This document shows positions 31,679 to 40,681 of a stretch of DNA of 53,534 nt, one piece after another; position 1 is the first letter of the stretch, and each line of letters starts with the position of its first letter. The stretch lies in assembly GCA_017435665.1 (NCBI GenBank), contig JAFSEP010000057.1:1-53534 (forward strand), read 5' to 3'. The position numbers and the translations under genes are program-made. Under the pieces are notes generated by a model. The model was given only the letters and a program-made list of their open reading frames with translations. It was not told where the DNA came from and ran no database searches. Origin of the DNA: Clostridia bacterium. GTDB lineage: Bacteria > Bacillota > Clostridia > Oscillospirales > Acutalibacteraceae.

Positions 31679-32689
31679 TTACCCCCTTATAATAACCCCG
31701 TGTGCAATTCCCGGTATGCTTTCACCCTGAAGCGAGGACACCGGTGACATCAATGCACCCGTTGCTGCAAACATTATGTTTTTATACTTTCCGTCTCTTA
31801 TTCCGTTAAGCCACTCTGAACATAGAACACTTGCACTGCAGCCGCAACCCGAGCCTCCCGAGTGTACGTCCTGGGTTTTGCAGTCAAATATCATCAGTCC
31901 GCAATCCTTGTGAACAGAGGAAATATCAATACCGTTTTCTCTCATCAGAAGCTCCCTGAGTAAGGTTGAGCCTATTTCACCAATGTCACCCGTAACTATG
32001 GCATCATAGTCCGAGGGTGACGTTCCCGTATCGGAAAGAAAGTCAGATATGGTTTTCTTTGCGGCGGGTGCCATAGCTGCACCCATATTATTTCCGTCCT
32101 TTATTCCCAAATCCTGAATTGTGCCTATATGGATTGCATCTATATAAGGTCTGCCTTTAGTGCTTCCGAGAACACAGGCACCCGAGCCCGTCACCGTCCA
32201 TTGAGCAGAAGGCGGACGCTGACCGCCGTATTCAAGAGGATACCTGAACTGCTTTTCAGCCGAGCAGAAATGTGACGATGTGGCGGCGACGACCCTTTCA
32301 AAAGCTCCGCTTTCTATGGCAAGCGATGCCATACACAAGCTCAGCGCCATAGTTGAACAAGCCCCGTAAAGACCTGCAAAAGGAATACCAAGCTCCCTGA
32401 GGCCGAAGTTTGAGCCGATACATTGATTAAGCAAATCTCCCGAAAAGACTGTCTGTATGTCTCCTGCTGTCAGCTCTGCTTTTTGTATGGCGGTTTCAAC
32501 TGCAGCTCTGAGCATCTGACTTTCAGCCTTTTCCCATGTATCCTGTCCCATTGTGCCATCGTCAAAAATTGCATCAAACCCATCTTTAAGGGGTCCTTCC
32601 CCCTCTTTACGACCGACAACAGCGGCATTTGAAATAATGCAAGGCTTACTGTCAAGTAATATTGTATTTTTACCGATACGCTGTCCCAT
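31679..32689 (-). CDS. spoVAD: Stage V sporulation protein AD
   Basis: A 336-aa protein with the thiolase/KAS-III-like fold of SpoVAD, which binds dipicolinic acid on the outer face of the inner spore membrane. Visible blocks are FSGDLLNQCIGSNFGLRELG, GLYGACSTMALSL (the Cys of the thiolase nucleophile position), PSAQWTVTGSGACVLG and HSGGSGCGCSA. The frame is open to 32764, but GAGGTGTATCAT supports the ATG at 32689 (MGQRIGKNTILL). Middle of the operon, 10 bp after spoVAC. Confidence 0.96.
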   Translation of the reverse strand: MGQRIGKNTILLDSKPCIISNAAVVGRKEGEGPLKDGFDAIFDDGTMGQDTWEKAESQMLRAAVETAIQKAELTAGDIQTVFSGDLLNQCIGSNFGLRELGIPFAGLYGACSTMALSLCMASLAIESGAFERVVAATSSHFCSAEKQFRYPLEYGGQRPPSAQWTVTGSGACVLGSTKGRPYIDAIHIGTIQDLGIKDGNNMGAAMAPAAKKTISDFLSDTGTSPSDYDAIVTGDIGEIGSTLLRELLMRENGIDISSVHKDCGLMIFDCKTQDVHSGGSGCGCSASVLCSEWLNGIRDGKYKNIMFAATGALMSPVSSLQGESIPGIAHGVIIRG

Positions 32690-32699
32690 ATGATACACC

Positions 32700-33143
32700 T
32701 CAATACAAACCGAAAATATATATAATTGCTCCGTAAAGCACCGCCGAGCTGCAACCGTAAACAATAACGGGGCCTGCTATTTTAAACATATTTGCCGCCG
32801 TACCGAGTATTCTGCCCTCGCTGCTGTATTCCATAGCAGGAGAAGCAACGGAATTGGCAAAGCCCGTAATAGGCACCATTGTGCCTGCGCCTGCATATTT
32901 TGCAATCTTATCAAACACACCAATGCCCGTCAGTATAGCTGTAAGAACAATCAACACCATACCGACCAGAGCACGGCTGTTATCGTCGCTGATACCGTAC
33001 ATTGTCAGCAAATCAAAAATCACCTGACCCAGCATACAGATAAATCCGCCGACGAAAAACGCAAATAAGCAATTCTTCACCACCGGTGACGGTGGCGACG
33101 CCTTATCGGTCATCTTCTTATATTCATCCTTTGAAACAGACAT
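32700..33143 (-). CDS. spoVAC: Stage V sporulation protein AC
   Basis: A 147-aa membrane protein with the SpoVAC layout: cytoplasmic start, then about four helices (FAFFVGGFICMLGQVIFDLL, LVGMVLIVLTAILTGIG, then GAGTMVPITGFANSV). SpoVAC is thought to be the mechanosensitive pore for dipicolinate. The frame is open to 33209; the ATG at 33143 is chosen for GAGGTGAACATT. It heads the spoVA unit. A possible sigma-G promoter, TGAATA-17-GAAACTA, lies upstream (about 33182-33211), imperfect at the -10. Confidence 0.94.
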   Translation of the reverse strand: MSVSKDEYKKMTDKASPPSPVVKNCLFAFFVGGFICMLGQVIFDLLTMYGISDDNSRALVGMVLIVLTAILTGIGVFDKIAKYAGAGTMVPITGFANSVASPAMEYSSEGRILGTAANMFKIAGPVIVYGCSSAVLYGAIIYIFGLY

Positions 33144-33281
33144 AATGTTCACCTCAGTCAATATCGGGTCTTTTACGTTAGTTTCATCAGAAACGGGAAA
33201 AATATTCATTACTTACAAAAAAATTATGCTTAAAAGCAATTATTTTTTCACCTTGCACAACACAATATTTGCTATCATTCA

Positions 33282-33310
33282 TTGACTTTCACCTCTATAT
33301 GATGTATAAT
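33282..33310 (+). promoter_or_regulatory. Promoter of pflB-pflA
   Basis: -35 TTGACT (33282-33287), 17-bp spacer, -10 TATAAT (33305-33310), 17 nt before the riboswitch. Confidence 0.85.
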
Positions 33311-33326
33311 CTATATAAATTCAATT

Positions 33327-33436
33327 TCTGCACAACTGGCGGATAGGATGGTAACATCAAGGGAGTGCAGATTTTATAACGGAACCGATAAATCAGACAC
33401 AGATTCGTCAGCTCCGAAAGCCGACCGTCTGGGCAG
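33327..33436 (+). promoter_or_regulatory. ZTP/ZMP riboswitch (pfl motif)
   Basis: The first domain is closed by TCTGCAC/GTGCAGA (33327-33333 with 33365-33371) and contains ACTGGCG, GGATG-GTAA-CATC and AAGGGAGTG. The second conserved part is GCCGACCGTCTGGGCAG (33420-33436), which makes the pseudoknot. These are the hallmarks of the pfl RNA, the sensor of ZTP/ZMP that reports folate/one-carbon shortage. It precedes pflB, the association that named the motif. Confidence 0.9.
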
Positions 33437-33477
33437 TTCGATTTATTGGATTTTCCTTAAATTGAATTGTCCTTTTT
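33431..33477 (+). terminator. ZTP-riboswitch-controlled terminator
   Basis: A 15-bp stem with G-U pairs (33431-33445 with 33458-33472) followed by TTTTT. The 5' arm starts with GGGCAG, the last conserved bases of the riboswitch, so ligand binding and terminator formation exclude each other: an ON switch. Confidence 0.85.
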
Positions 33478-33514
33478 GTATTTATAACTCACAAGTCAGG
33501 AGGTAAAAAAATAA

Positions 33515-35746
33515 ATGAAACATCAGAATTGGAACGGATTTAATCCGGGCGTATGGCAGGATGAGATCAACGTAAGAAATTTCATTCAGACAAACTATAA
33601 GGAATATACCGGTGACAGCAGCTTTCTTGCCGGAGCAACCGAAAGAACCTCAAATATGATGAAGAAAATTCAGGATTTGTTTGCTCTTGAAAGACAGTTC
33701 GGCGGAGTTCTTGATATAGATACAGCAACAGTTTCGTCACTCAAGAACTATTCTCCGGGATATATTGACAAGGAAAACGAAATCATCGTGGGTATGCAGA
33801 CCAACCGTCCTCTCAAGCGTGCGGTTAACCCCTTCGGCGGAATGAGAATGGTACGTCAGGCTTGCGAGGCTTACGGTTATAAGCTCAGCGAAAAGGTTGA
33901 GGAAGAATTCCGATTCCGTACCACACATAATGACGGTGTTTTCCGTGCTTACACAGACGAAATGCGTGCAGCAAGAAAGTGCCACGTTATAACAGGCCTT
34001 CCCGATGCATACGGCAGAGGCAGAATCATCGGTGACTACCGCCGTGTAGCTTTATACGGTGTTGACCGACTGATTGAGGAAAAGAAAGCGGACAAGGCAA
34101 AGCTTTCCGATGCCGATTTCAACACAGAACAGATCAGGCTCGATGAAGAGCTTTACCGTCAGATAACATTCCTCGGATATCTCAAGGATATGGCTCTTAT
34201 GTACGGATACGACATAAGCCAGCCTGCAGGAAACGCAAGAGAAGCCATCCAATGGACTTATTTTGCATATCTGGGTGCTATCAAGGAGCAGAACGGTGCG
34301 GCTATGTCTCTTGGCAGAGTAAGCACATTCTTTGATATTTATATAGAGCGTGATATAGCAAACGGAACCCTCACAGAGGAAGGCGCACAGGAGCTTATGG
34401 ACGATTTCGTTATGAAGCTCCGCATTGCCCGTCACCTTCGCACACCTGAATACAACGAGCTTTTCGGCGGAGATCCCATGTGGATCACAGAAGCTATCGG
34501 CGGTATGGGTGAGGACGGAAGAACTCTTGTTACAAAGAACTGCTACCGTATGCTCAACACCCTTTATACCCTCGGCTCTTCTCCGGAGCCCAACCTTACT
34601 ATTCTCTGGTCTAACAGCCTTCCCGAAAACTTCAAGAAGTTCTGTGCCAAAGTTTCAGCAGACACAGACTCCATACAGTATGAAAATGACGACATAATGC
34701 GTCCCATTTACGGTGACGACTATGCGATTGCCTGCTGTGTATCTGCTATGAAATTGGGTAAGCAGATGCAGTTCTTCGGCGCAAGATGCAACCTTGCAAA
34801 GCTTCTTCTTATTGCAATCAATGGCGGATATGACACCACAAGTCAGATGCATATCGGTCCTCAGATGCCCGTTATGGATGGCGACAAGCTTGATTTCGAC
34901 GCAGTTATGGAACGCTTTGACACATATATCGGCTGGCTCAGCCACCTTTATGTAAACACAATGAACATCATCCATTATATGCACGATAAATACGCCTACG
35001 AAAAAACACAGATGGCTCTTCACGATACAGACGTAGAGCGCTTTATGGCATTCGGTATTGCAGGGCTTTCCGTTGTTGCTGACTCTCTGAGCGCTATCAA
35101 GTATGCCTCTGTTCAGCCCATAAAGGACGAAAGCGGATTTATTGTTGACTTCAATACCGTGGGTGACTTCCCGAAATACGGTAACGACGATGACCGTGTT
35201 GACCTTATTGCCAAGGATATGACTCACCGTATGATTACTGAGCTTCGCAAGACCTTTGCTTACAGAAACTCCATACACACTCTTTCGGTTCTTACAATAA
35301 CCTCAAACGTTATGTACGGTAAGAATACAGGTGCCACACCTGACGGAAGAAAGGCAAGAGCCCCCTTCGCTCCCGGTGCTAACCCCATGCACAACAGAGA
35401 AACAAACGGTGCTCTGGCTTCGCTGAACTCTGTTGCAAAGATAAGCTATGACGATTGCCGTGACGGCATTTCAAACACCTTCTCAATTACCCCCGAGGCT
35501 CTCGGAAAGACTGAGGATGAGCGTGTAAACAACCTTGTTTCAATTCTTGACGGTTACTTTGCAAAGAAGGCTCATCACATCAACGTTAACGTTATGAACC
35601 GTGAAACACTTATGAAGGCTTATGAAAATCCCGAGGATTACCCGAACCTTACAATCAGAGTTTCAGGCTATGCGGTTAACTTCAACAAGCTCTCACGTGA
35701 GCAGCAGAGAGAGGTTATCAGCCGTACCTTCCACGAAGCAATATGA
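33515..35746 (+). CDS. pflB: Formate C-acetyltransferase (pyruvate formate-lyase)
   Basis: A 743-aa glycyl-radical enzyme that splits pyruvate with CoA into acetyl-CoA and formate under anaerobic conditions. The active-site cysteine pair is C407-C408 (IACCVSAM) and the radical glycine is G718 in RVSGYAV near the C-terminus. Full family length. The ATG follows AGGAGGTAAAAAAATA. Its stop overlaps the start of the activase by 4 bp (ATGA). The ZTP riboswitch upstream fits formate as the donor for one-carbon units in purine synthesis. Confidence 0.98.
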   Translation: MKHQNWNGFNPGVWQDEINVRNFIQTNYKEYTGDSSFLAGATERTSNMMKKIQDLFALERQFGGVLDIDTATVSSLKNYSPGYIDKENEIIVGMQTNRPLKRAVNPFGGMRMVRQACEAYGYKLSEKVEEEFRFRTTHNDGVFRAYTDEMRAARKCHVITGLPDAYGRGRIIGDYRRVALYGVDRLIEEKKADKAKLSDADFNTEQIRLDEELYRQITFLGYLKDMALMYGYDISQPAGNAREAIQWTYFAYLGAIKEQNGAAMSLGRVSTFFDIYIERDIANGTLTEEGAQELMDDFVMKLRIARHLRTPEYNELFGGDPMWITEAIGGMGEDGRTLVTKNCYRMLNTLYTLGSSPEPNLTILWSNSLPENFKKFCAKVSADTDSIQYENDDIMRPIYGDDYAIACCVSAMKLGKQMQFFGARCNLAKLLLIAINGGYDTTSQMHIGPQMPVMDGDKLDFDAVMERFDTYIGWLSHLYVNTMNIIHYMHDKYAYEKTQMALHDTDVERFMAFGIAGLSVVADSLSAIKYASVQPIKDESGFIVDFNTVGDFPKYGNDDDRVDLIAKDMTHRMITELRKTFAYRNSIHTLSVLTITSNVMYGKNTGATPDGRKARAPFAPGANPMHNRETNGALASLNSVAKISYDDCRDGISNTFSITPEALGKTEDERVNNLVSILDGYFAKKAHHINVNVMNRETLMKAYENPEDYPNLTIRVSGYAVNFNKLSREQQREVISRTFHEAI

Positions 35747-36450
35747 TTACGGGCAAGGTTCATTCCATACAAAGCCTCGGCACGGTTGACGGCCCCGGAG
35801 TGAGGTTTGTGGTTTTTATGCAGGGCTGCAATCTCCGCTGTAAATGCTGTCACAATCCCGACACCTGGTCAACCGAAGGAGGAACTGCTTACACTCCTGA
35901 AGAGATAGTGAGCAAAGCACTCCGTTGTAAAGAGTATTTCGGCAAGGACGGAGGAATTACAATATCCGGCGGTGAACCTCTTTTACAGGCAGATTTCTGC
36001 CGTAAGGTATTTTCTCTTTGCCGCAAGGAAGGCATAAACACTTGTCTTGACACATCTGGAAGCATTCTTAACGAAGGCGTAAAACAGCTTCTTGAGGAAA
36101 CTGACCGTGTATTGCTTGATATAAAATACACCGACGACGGCCTCAATGAGGAAAATGCAGGCTGCAGTCTCAATAAGCCCTTGGAATTTCTGTCTTATCT
36201 CAATGTAAGACAGATACCCGTCACGCTCAGGCAGGTAATTATTCCCGGTCTGACCGATAAGGCAGATAATATTCTGAAGCTGAAGGAAATTGCCGCAGAA
36301 CATACCTGCGTGGATAAGGTTGAGCTTCTCCCTTTCAGAAAAATCTGTCAGGTAAAATATGACAATATGGGTATTCCATTCCCCTTTTCACATATTCCCG
36401 AACCTACAAGGGAAACTATGGAAAAACTGAATCAGATAATACAGAAATAA
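35743..36450 (+). CDS. pflA: Pyruvate formate-lyase activating enzyme
   Basis: A 235-aa radical-SAM enzyme that installs the glycyl radical on PflB. The 4Fe-4S/SAM motif is CNLRCKCC (CX3CX2C), with the SAM-binding GGE in ISGGEPLL. Typical length. Translation is coupled to pflB through ATGA. Downstream lies a strong terminator, so pflB-pflA is a two-gene operon. Confidence 0.97.
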   Translation: MITGKVHSIQSLGTVDGPGVRFVVFMQGCNLRCKCCHNPDTWSTEGGTAYTPEEIVSKALRCKEYFGKDGGITISGGEPLLQADFCRKVFSLCRKEGINTCLDTSGSILNEGVKQLLEETDRVLLDIKYTDDGLNEENAGCSLNKPLEFLSYLNVRQIPVTLRQVIIPGLTDKADNILKLKEIAAEHTCVDKVELLPFRKICQVKYDNMGIPFPFSHIPEPTRETMEKLNQIIQK

Positions 36451-36470
36451 AGAGTTTTATCAAAATATTG

Positions 36471-36505
36471 CGACTGTCCGTTTTGAGAACGGACAGTCGT
36501 TTTTA
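36471..36505 (+). terminator. Terminator of pflB-pflA
   Basis: A perfect 12-bp stem CGACTGTCCGTT/AACGGACAGTCG, loop TTGAG, then TTTTTATTTTA. Confidence 0.93.
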
Positions 36506-36659
36506 TTTTATTTATGATATCAAAAGGTTATTCGGATTATGTTTTTTGTGCATTAACAATCTTATTTTAGTTTTTACTCAAAACTGATGTTATATTAACA
36601 CTGTCTCTGCGGAAAAATAATATAATTGAAGCCGTATTGAATAACGAAGGAGAGATAAA

Positions 36660-38291
36660 ATGTTACCTGAGACACAGAATTATAACTGCTTTGAATATCT
36701 TGAGCGTTGCACAAAATACTACGGAAATCACCATATGCTCCAGCATTTCGGCGTTAAATATACAAAAGATAAAGTATTCGAAGATATTGAAAGGCTTGCC
36801 GCTTATTTTCAGAAAGAGCTGAAGCTGAAAAAAGGTGATGTATATACTGTATTTATGCCTACAACAATTCAGGCAATTCTCGCCTTTTATGCGCTGAACA
36901 AAATCGGTGTTATCGTTCATTTTCTCCACCCTCTTATGTCCTCCGCTTATCTTGAGAGCACTCTGAAGGAGCTGATGTCAAAAGGGATAATGGTATTGGA
37001 CATCCTTGCAAAAAAGCACACAGAGGTGATAAACCGCTGCGGTCTGCCCTGCCTTATCTGCAGCAGCTCAGACTATTTGACGGGAATAAAGAGCATAGCT
37101 GTCAGGGGTGGTGAGAAATTCATAAAAAACAGCAGAATTCAAAACGCCTGCCTTTTCCGTAATGCTCTGCGTATGCACAGCTGCGCCGAGCCTGTAAAAA
37201 GCAACGGAGACCGTATTGCAGTTTATCTTAACGGAGGGGGCACAACGGGGAAAAGCAAAACCATAATGCTCACGTCAAAGGCTATAAACGAGCTTGCATA
37301 CAAGACTTCCTTTATAGACGAAATCAGGGATAAAGGTGAGGATGCCTTTATTGCTGTGTTGCCCTTATTTCATTGCTTCGGTCTTTGTCTCAGTATGCAC
37401 ACGGTTCTGTGCTTCGGTGCAAGACTCATACCGATGATGCAGTTCAATGCAAAGGCCTTTGTCAGGCTTATGAGGAAAAATAAAATTGTCGGTATTATGG
37501 GAATTCCTCTTATGTTCAGAAAGCTGACGGAGGAAAAAAGCTTCGACGGTCCTCACCTTAAAAATGTAAGACTGATGTTCTGCGGAGGAGACAACGTTTC
37601 CGACAGCTTTCTTGACAAATTCAACTCATACTTTGAAAAATGGGAGGCGTCGGGCAGACTTCGTCAGGGCTACGGGCTGACAGAAACAGCCAGCGTATGC
37701 TGCACAAACACAAATGATGATTACAAAAGAGGTACAATCGGCAAACCGCTGAAAGACATTATCATAGAAATTCACGATGAAAATCACACGTCCCTTCCTG
37801 ACGGCGAAATAGGTGAAATTGCAGTTTCAGGCTCTACGGTTATGGAGGGCTACTTCACTCGTGATGAAAAAGACAGCAACGGACTTTATACCGACCCTCA
37901 GGGAAGAAAATGGGTGCTGACGGGAGACCTGGGATTTCGTGACAAGGACGGATATTTCCATTTCAGCGGAAGAAAAAAGAGAGTAATTATTATTGCAGGG
38001 TATAATGTTTACCCCGGTGACATTGAGAAAAAACTGACAAGACTGCTTCCGTTTATAAAGGAGTGCTGTGCAGTTCAGGGGTGGCAGGACGAAAAACCGA
38101 TTATAAGGCTTTATGTTTCGGTTTTCAGAAAAGGTCGGGAGGAAGAATACAGGCAGACTATTCAGGAAACCTGCAGAAACAGTTTTTCAAAATATTCTGT
38201 CCCGAAAGAGATAGTTTTCTTAGATGAACTGCCTCATACGAAAATGATGAAGGTTGACTTTATGAAGTTGAGTGAATGGAATACAGAGTGA
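36660..38291 (+). CDS. AMP-forming acid-CoA ligase
   Basis: A 543-aa ANL-superfamily adenylating enzyme. The phosphate loop is LNGGGTTGKSKTIMLT, the A5 region is GYGLTETASVCCTN, A7 is TGDLGFRDKDGYFHFSGR and the hinge KKRVIIIAGYNVYPGDIE; the A10 lysine is in PHTKMMKVD. It probably activates a fatty or aromatic acid as the acyl-AMP and passes it to CoA; the substrate is not readable. The ATG follows GAAGGAGAGATAAA. It stands alone after pflA and ends at a hairpin. The ~160-bp gap before it shows no other gene. Confidence 0.88.
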   Translation: MLPETQNYNCFEYLERCTKYYGNHHMLQHFGVKYTKDKVFEDIERLAAYFQKELKLKKGDVYTVFMPTTIQAILAFYALNKIGVIVHFLHPLMSSAYLESTLKELMSKGIMVLDILAKKHTEVINRCGLPCLICSSSDYLTGIKSIAVRGGEKFIKNSRIQNACLFRNALRMHSCAEPVKSNGDRIAVYLNGGGTTGKSKTIMLTSKAINELAYKTSFIDEIRDKGEDAFIAVLPLFHCFGLCLSMHTVLCFGARLIPMMQFNAKAFVRLMRKNKIVGIMGIPLMFRKLTEEKSFDGPHLKNVRLMFCGGDNVSDSFLDKFNSYFEKWEASGRLRQGYGLTETASVCCTNTNDDYKRGTIGKPLKDIIIEIHDENHTSLPDGEIGEIAVSGSTVMEGYFTRDEKDSNGLYTDPQGRKWVLTGDLGFRDKDGYFHFSGRKKRVIIIAGYNVYPGDIEKKLTRLLPFIKECCAVQGWQDEKPIIRLYVSVFRKGREEEYRQTIQETCRNSFSKYSVPKEIVFLDELPHTKMMKVDFMKLSEWNTE

Positions 38292-38305
38292 TATAACTAT
38301 GATAA

Positions 38306-38337
38306 ATCCCCGAAAATGCGATTGCATTTTCGGGGAT
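38306..38337. terminator. Hairpin after the acid-CoA ligase gene
   Basis: A perfect 14-bp stem (38306-38319 with 38324-38337), loop GATT, weak T tail (AATTTG). It lies between convergent genes. Confidence 0.75.
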
Positions 38338-38411
38338 AATTTGTTACCGCTAAAGCATTTACCTAAATGCTTACCAAAAATGTTTATCTGTCTAACAAGC
38401 AAAACTTAAAA

Positions 38412-39137
38412 TCATAATAAATCATAAGCATCATACAACTCGCCTACGCCCTCCACCATTCTTTCTGTGGGTGCATAATCACCATAAAGAAAGGTGCGTT
38501 TTACTGTTCCGGTTGCATCATCAAAGCCAATTATAAGATAGCGTTCTTCGCTTGAATGACTGTAATAACAAACTCCGTCAACTATCTTACCCGGTGATTT
38601 GTATCTAATCCTTTCCTGACTGTATTCTTCAACATTCAGCTGCCAGTCGGCATATATTGCCATTGAAAAGCCTCCCGGATCGCCTAAATAATAATACTCC
38701 ACATTCTGTGCACCGTCAGGTATCTTCTCGGGAAAAACATACTTAACGACTTCCAGAGTTTCGTCATCAATTATTCCGTCGTCAATTTTAAGATAATTTT
38801 CTGCCTTTGTTGTTTCAGAAATTACATCATAAAACACATTGACGTCCTCAAAGCAAAGAACATTGATAAATGTAAACACCGTATTAGAAATAAAAAAAAT
38901 GGCAAAAAACGCATATATGATTTTATATAAAACTTTCTTATATTCGAACTTACAGAAAAACGAATAAATCAAACACACAACCGACGGAACACACAGTATA
39001 AGCATAAAAACTATACCAAAGACACTATCTGTCATTTTCGGATACTCCAATCTTGCAACACACAATATAAGCGGTATGTACACCCATGCAACCCATATTG
39101 CAGATAAAGAAACTGCGATTTTATTTTCTCTTTTCAT
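38412..39137 (-). CDS. Hypothetical membrane protein
   Basis: A 241-aa protein with no family I recognise. Three membrane helices occupy about residues 8-30, 38-62 and 72-95. A soluble domain of about 140 aa follows (100-241), acidic, with Tyr-rich strands (NVEYYYLGDPGGFSMAIYADW, YSHSSEERYLIIGFDD). The charge pattern places the soluble domain outside. The ATG has AACAGGAGGGAAAATT before it, so it is very likely translated. It is monocistronic. Confidence 0.7.
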   Translation of the reverse strand: MKRENKIAVSLSAIWVAWVYIPLILCVARLEYPKMTDSVFGIVFMLILCVPSVVCLIYSFFCKFEYKKVLYKIIYAFFAIFFISNTVFTFINVLCFEDVNVFYDVISETTKAENYLKIDDGIIDDETLEVVKYVFPEKIPDGAQNVEYYYLGDPGGFSMAIYADWQLNVEEYSQERIRYKSPGKIVDGVCYYSHSSEERYLIIGFDDATGTVKRTFLYGDYAPTERMVEGVGELYDAYDLL

Positions 39138-39243
39138 AATTTTCCCTCCTGTTTAACAAAATACTCTTTGCATTTTCTTTAAAATGCAATTTCATTATAA
39201 AAAATATATTCCTGATTGTCAACTTTTCTCTCCATATTTTATC

Positions 39244-39272
39244 TTGACATTCCCCACCATTAAGACTAAAAT
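39244..39272 (+). promoter_or_regulatory. Promoter of the DUF1015 gene
   Basis: -35 TTGACA (39244-39249), 17-bp spacer, -10 TAAAAT (39267-39272). Confidence 0.75.
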
Positions 39273-39301
39273 ATAATCAGCATTTATAAAGGAGAATCAA
39301 T

Positions 39302-40549
39302 ATGGCAGTTTTCAAATCATTCAACGCAGTCAGACCTACCTCCGAAATGGCTGACAAGGTTGCTGCATTACCCTATGACGTAATGAACAGCGAAGAAGCA
39401 AGAGAAATGGTAAAGGGCAAACCCTATTCATTTATTCACGTTGATAAGGCTGAGGTTGACCTTGACGAAAATATAAATATATATGACGAAAAGGTTTATC
39501 TCAAGGCGAGAGAAAATCTTGACAAGCTTGTAAGTGACGGTGTATGTATTCAGGACTCCGTCCCCTGCTTCTACATTTACCGTCAGATTATGAACGGAAG
39601 AAGTCAGACAGGTCTTGTAGGCTGTGTAAGCATTGACGACTATAACAATAACATCATAAAAAAGCACGAATTCACAAGAGCTGACAAGGAGGCCGACAGA
39701 ATAAATCACGTTGATTACTGCGATGCAAATACCGGCCCGATTTTCTTAGCTTACAGAGAAAACAAGGCTGTGGCAGACATAATTTCAGACTGGCAGAATA
39801 ACCACGAGCCTGTTTACGACTTTGTGACAGAGGACGGCATCACCAATACGGTCTGGGTTATAGACTGTCCTGAGGTCAACGCAAAAATAACCGAAGAATT
39901 TGCAAAAATCGACTATCTCTATATAGCAGACGGTCATCATCGCTGCGCTTCTGCAGTAAAGGTAGGCGCAAAGAGAAGAGCAGAAAATCCCGACTTTGAC
40001 GGAACTGAAGAATTCAACTTTTTCCTGAGCGTTGCATTCCCTGCAAACGAGCTTGAAATTATGGATTATAACCGTGTTATGAAAGACCTTAACGGATACA
40101 GTAAGGACGAATTCATTGCAAAAACGGAAGAAAAGTTCACCGTTGAGGAATATAAGGGAGAAGGTCAGTATAAGCCTGAGGCAAGACACACCTTCGGAAT
40201 GTATCTTGAAGGAAAGTGGTACAAGCTTACTGCAAAGGAAGGCACCTTTGATGAAAACGATCCTGTTGACAGCCTTGACGTTTCAATTCTTCAGAACAAC
40301 CTCATCACTCCCGTTTTCGGAATAGAAGATCCGAGAACCGATAAAAGAATAGATTTCGTTGGTGGAATAAGAGGCCTCGGTGAGCTCGAGAGAAGAGCGA
40401 ACAGCGATATGGTTATTGCTTTTTCTATGTATCCCACCTCACTTGACGAGCTTATGTCCATAGCTGATGCAGGCAAGGTTATGCCCCCGAAATCAACCTG
40501 GTTTGAGCCCAAGCTTCTCAGCGGTCTGTTCATCCATAAGTTAAGATAA
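39302..40549 (+). CDS. DUF1015 family protein
   Basis: A 415-aa cytoplasmic protein of the DUF1015 family. Conserved blocks are PYDVMNSEEAREMVKGKPYSF near the start, the acid-rich HEFTRADKEADRINH, and YIADGHHRCASA with a His-Asp cluster that looks like a catalytic or metal site. The family is widespread in anaerobes and often sits near serine-biosynthesis genes, but no reaction is settled in my knowledge. Here it is monocistronic, with a consensus promoter, AAAGGAG site and terminator. Confidence 0.88.
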   Translation: MAVFKSFNAVRPTSEMADKVAALPYDVMNSEEAREMVKGKPYSFIHVDKAEVDLDENINIYDEKVYLKARENLDKLVSDGVCIQDSVPCFYIYRQIMNGRSQTGLVGCVSIDDYNNNIIKKHEFTRADKEADRINHVDYCDANTGPIFLAYRENKAVADIISDWQNNHEPVYDFVTEDGITNTVWVIDCPEVNAKITEEFAKIDYLYIADGHHRCASAVKVGAKRRAENPDFDGTEEFNFFLSVAFPANELEIMDYNRVMKDLNGYSKDEFIAKTEEKFTVEEYKGEGQYKPEARHTFGMYLEGKWYKLTAKEGTFDENDPVDSLDVSILQNNLITPVFGIEDPRTDKRIDFVGGIRGLGELERRANSDMVIAFSMYPTSLDELMSIADAGKVMPPKSTWFEPKLLSGLFIHKLR

Positions 40550-40566
40550 TGAAAAATAAAATTCCG

Positions 40567-40602
40567 AACACTTCGGCAGCATCTGTTGTCGAAGCGTTTT
40601 TT
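40567..40602 (+). terminator. Terminator of the DUF1015 gene
   Basis: A 15-bp stem with two G-U pairs and one mismatch (40567-40581 with 40584-40598), ending in TTTTTT. Confidence 0.82.
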
Positions 40603-40622
40603 ATGCAAAAACACAAAAAATA

Positions 40623-40651
40623 TTGGATAAATATCCGTTTTATGCTATACT
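40623..40651 (+). promoter_or_regulatory. Promoter of the GPH symporter gene
   Basis: -35 TTGGAT (40623-40628), 17-bp spacer, -10 TATACT (40646-40651). Confidence 0.65.
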
Positions 40652-40681
40652 GTCTGTAATAAAACTTTAAGGAGAAGGAAT

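Noticed and set aside
34655-35278. 207-aa minus-strand ORF.
   Set aside because: Antisense shadow of pflB; no ribosome site and no recognisable domains.
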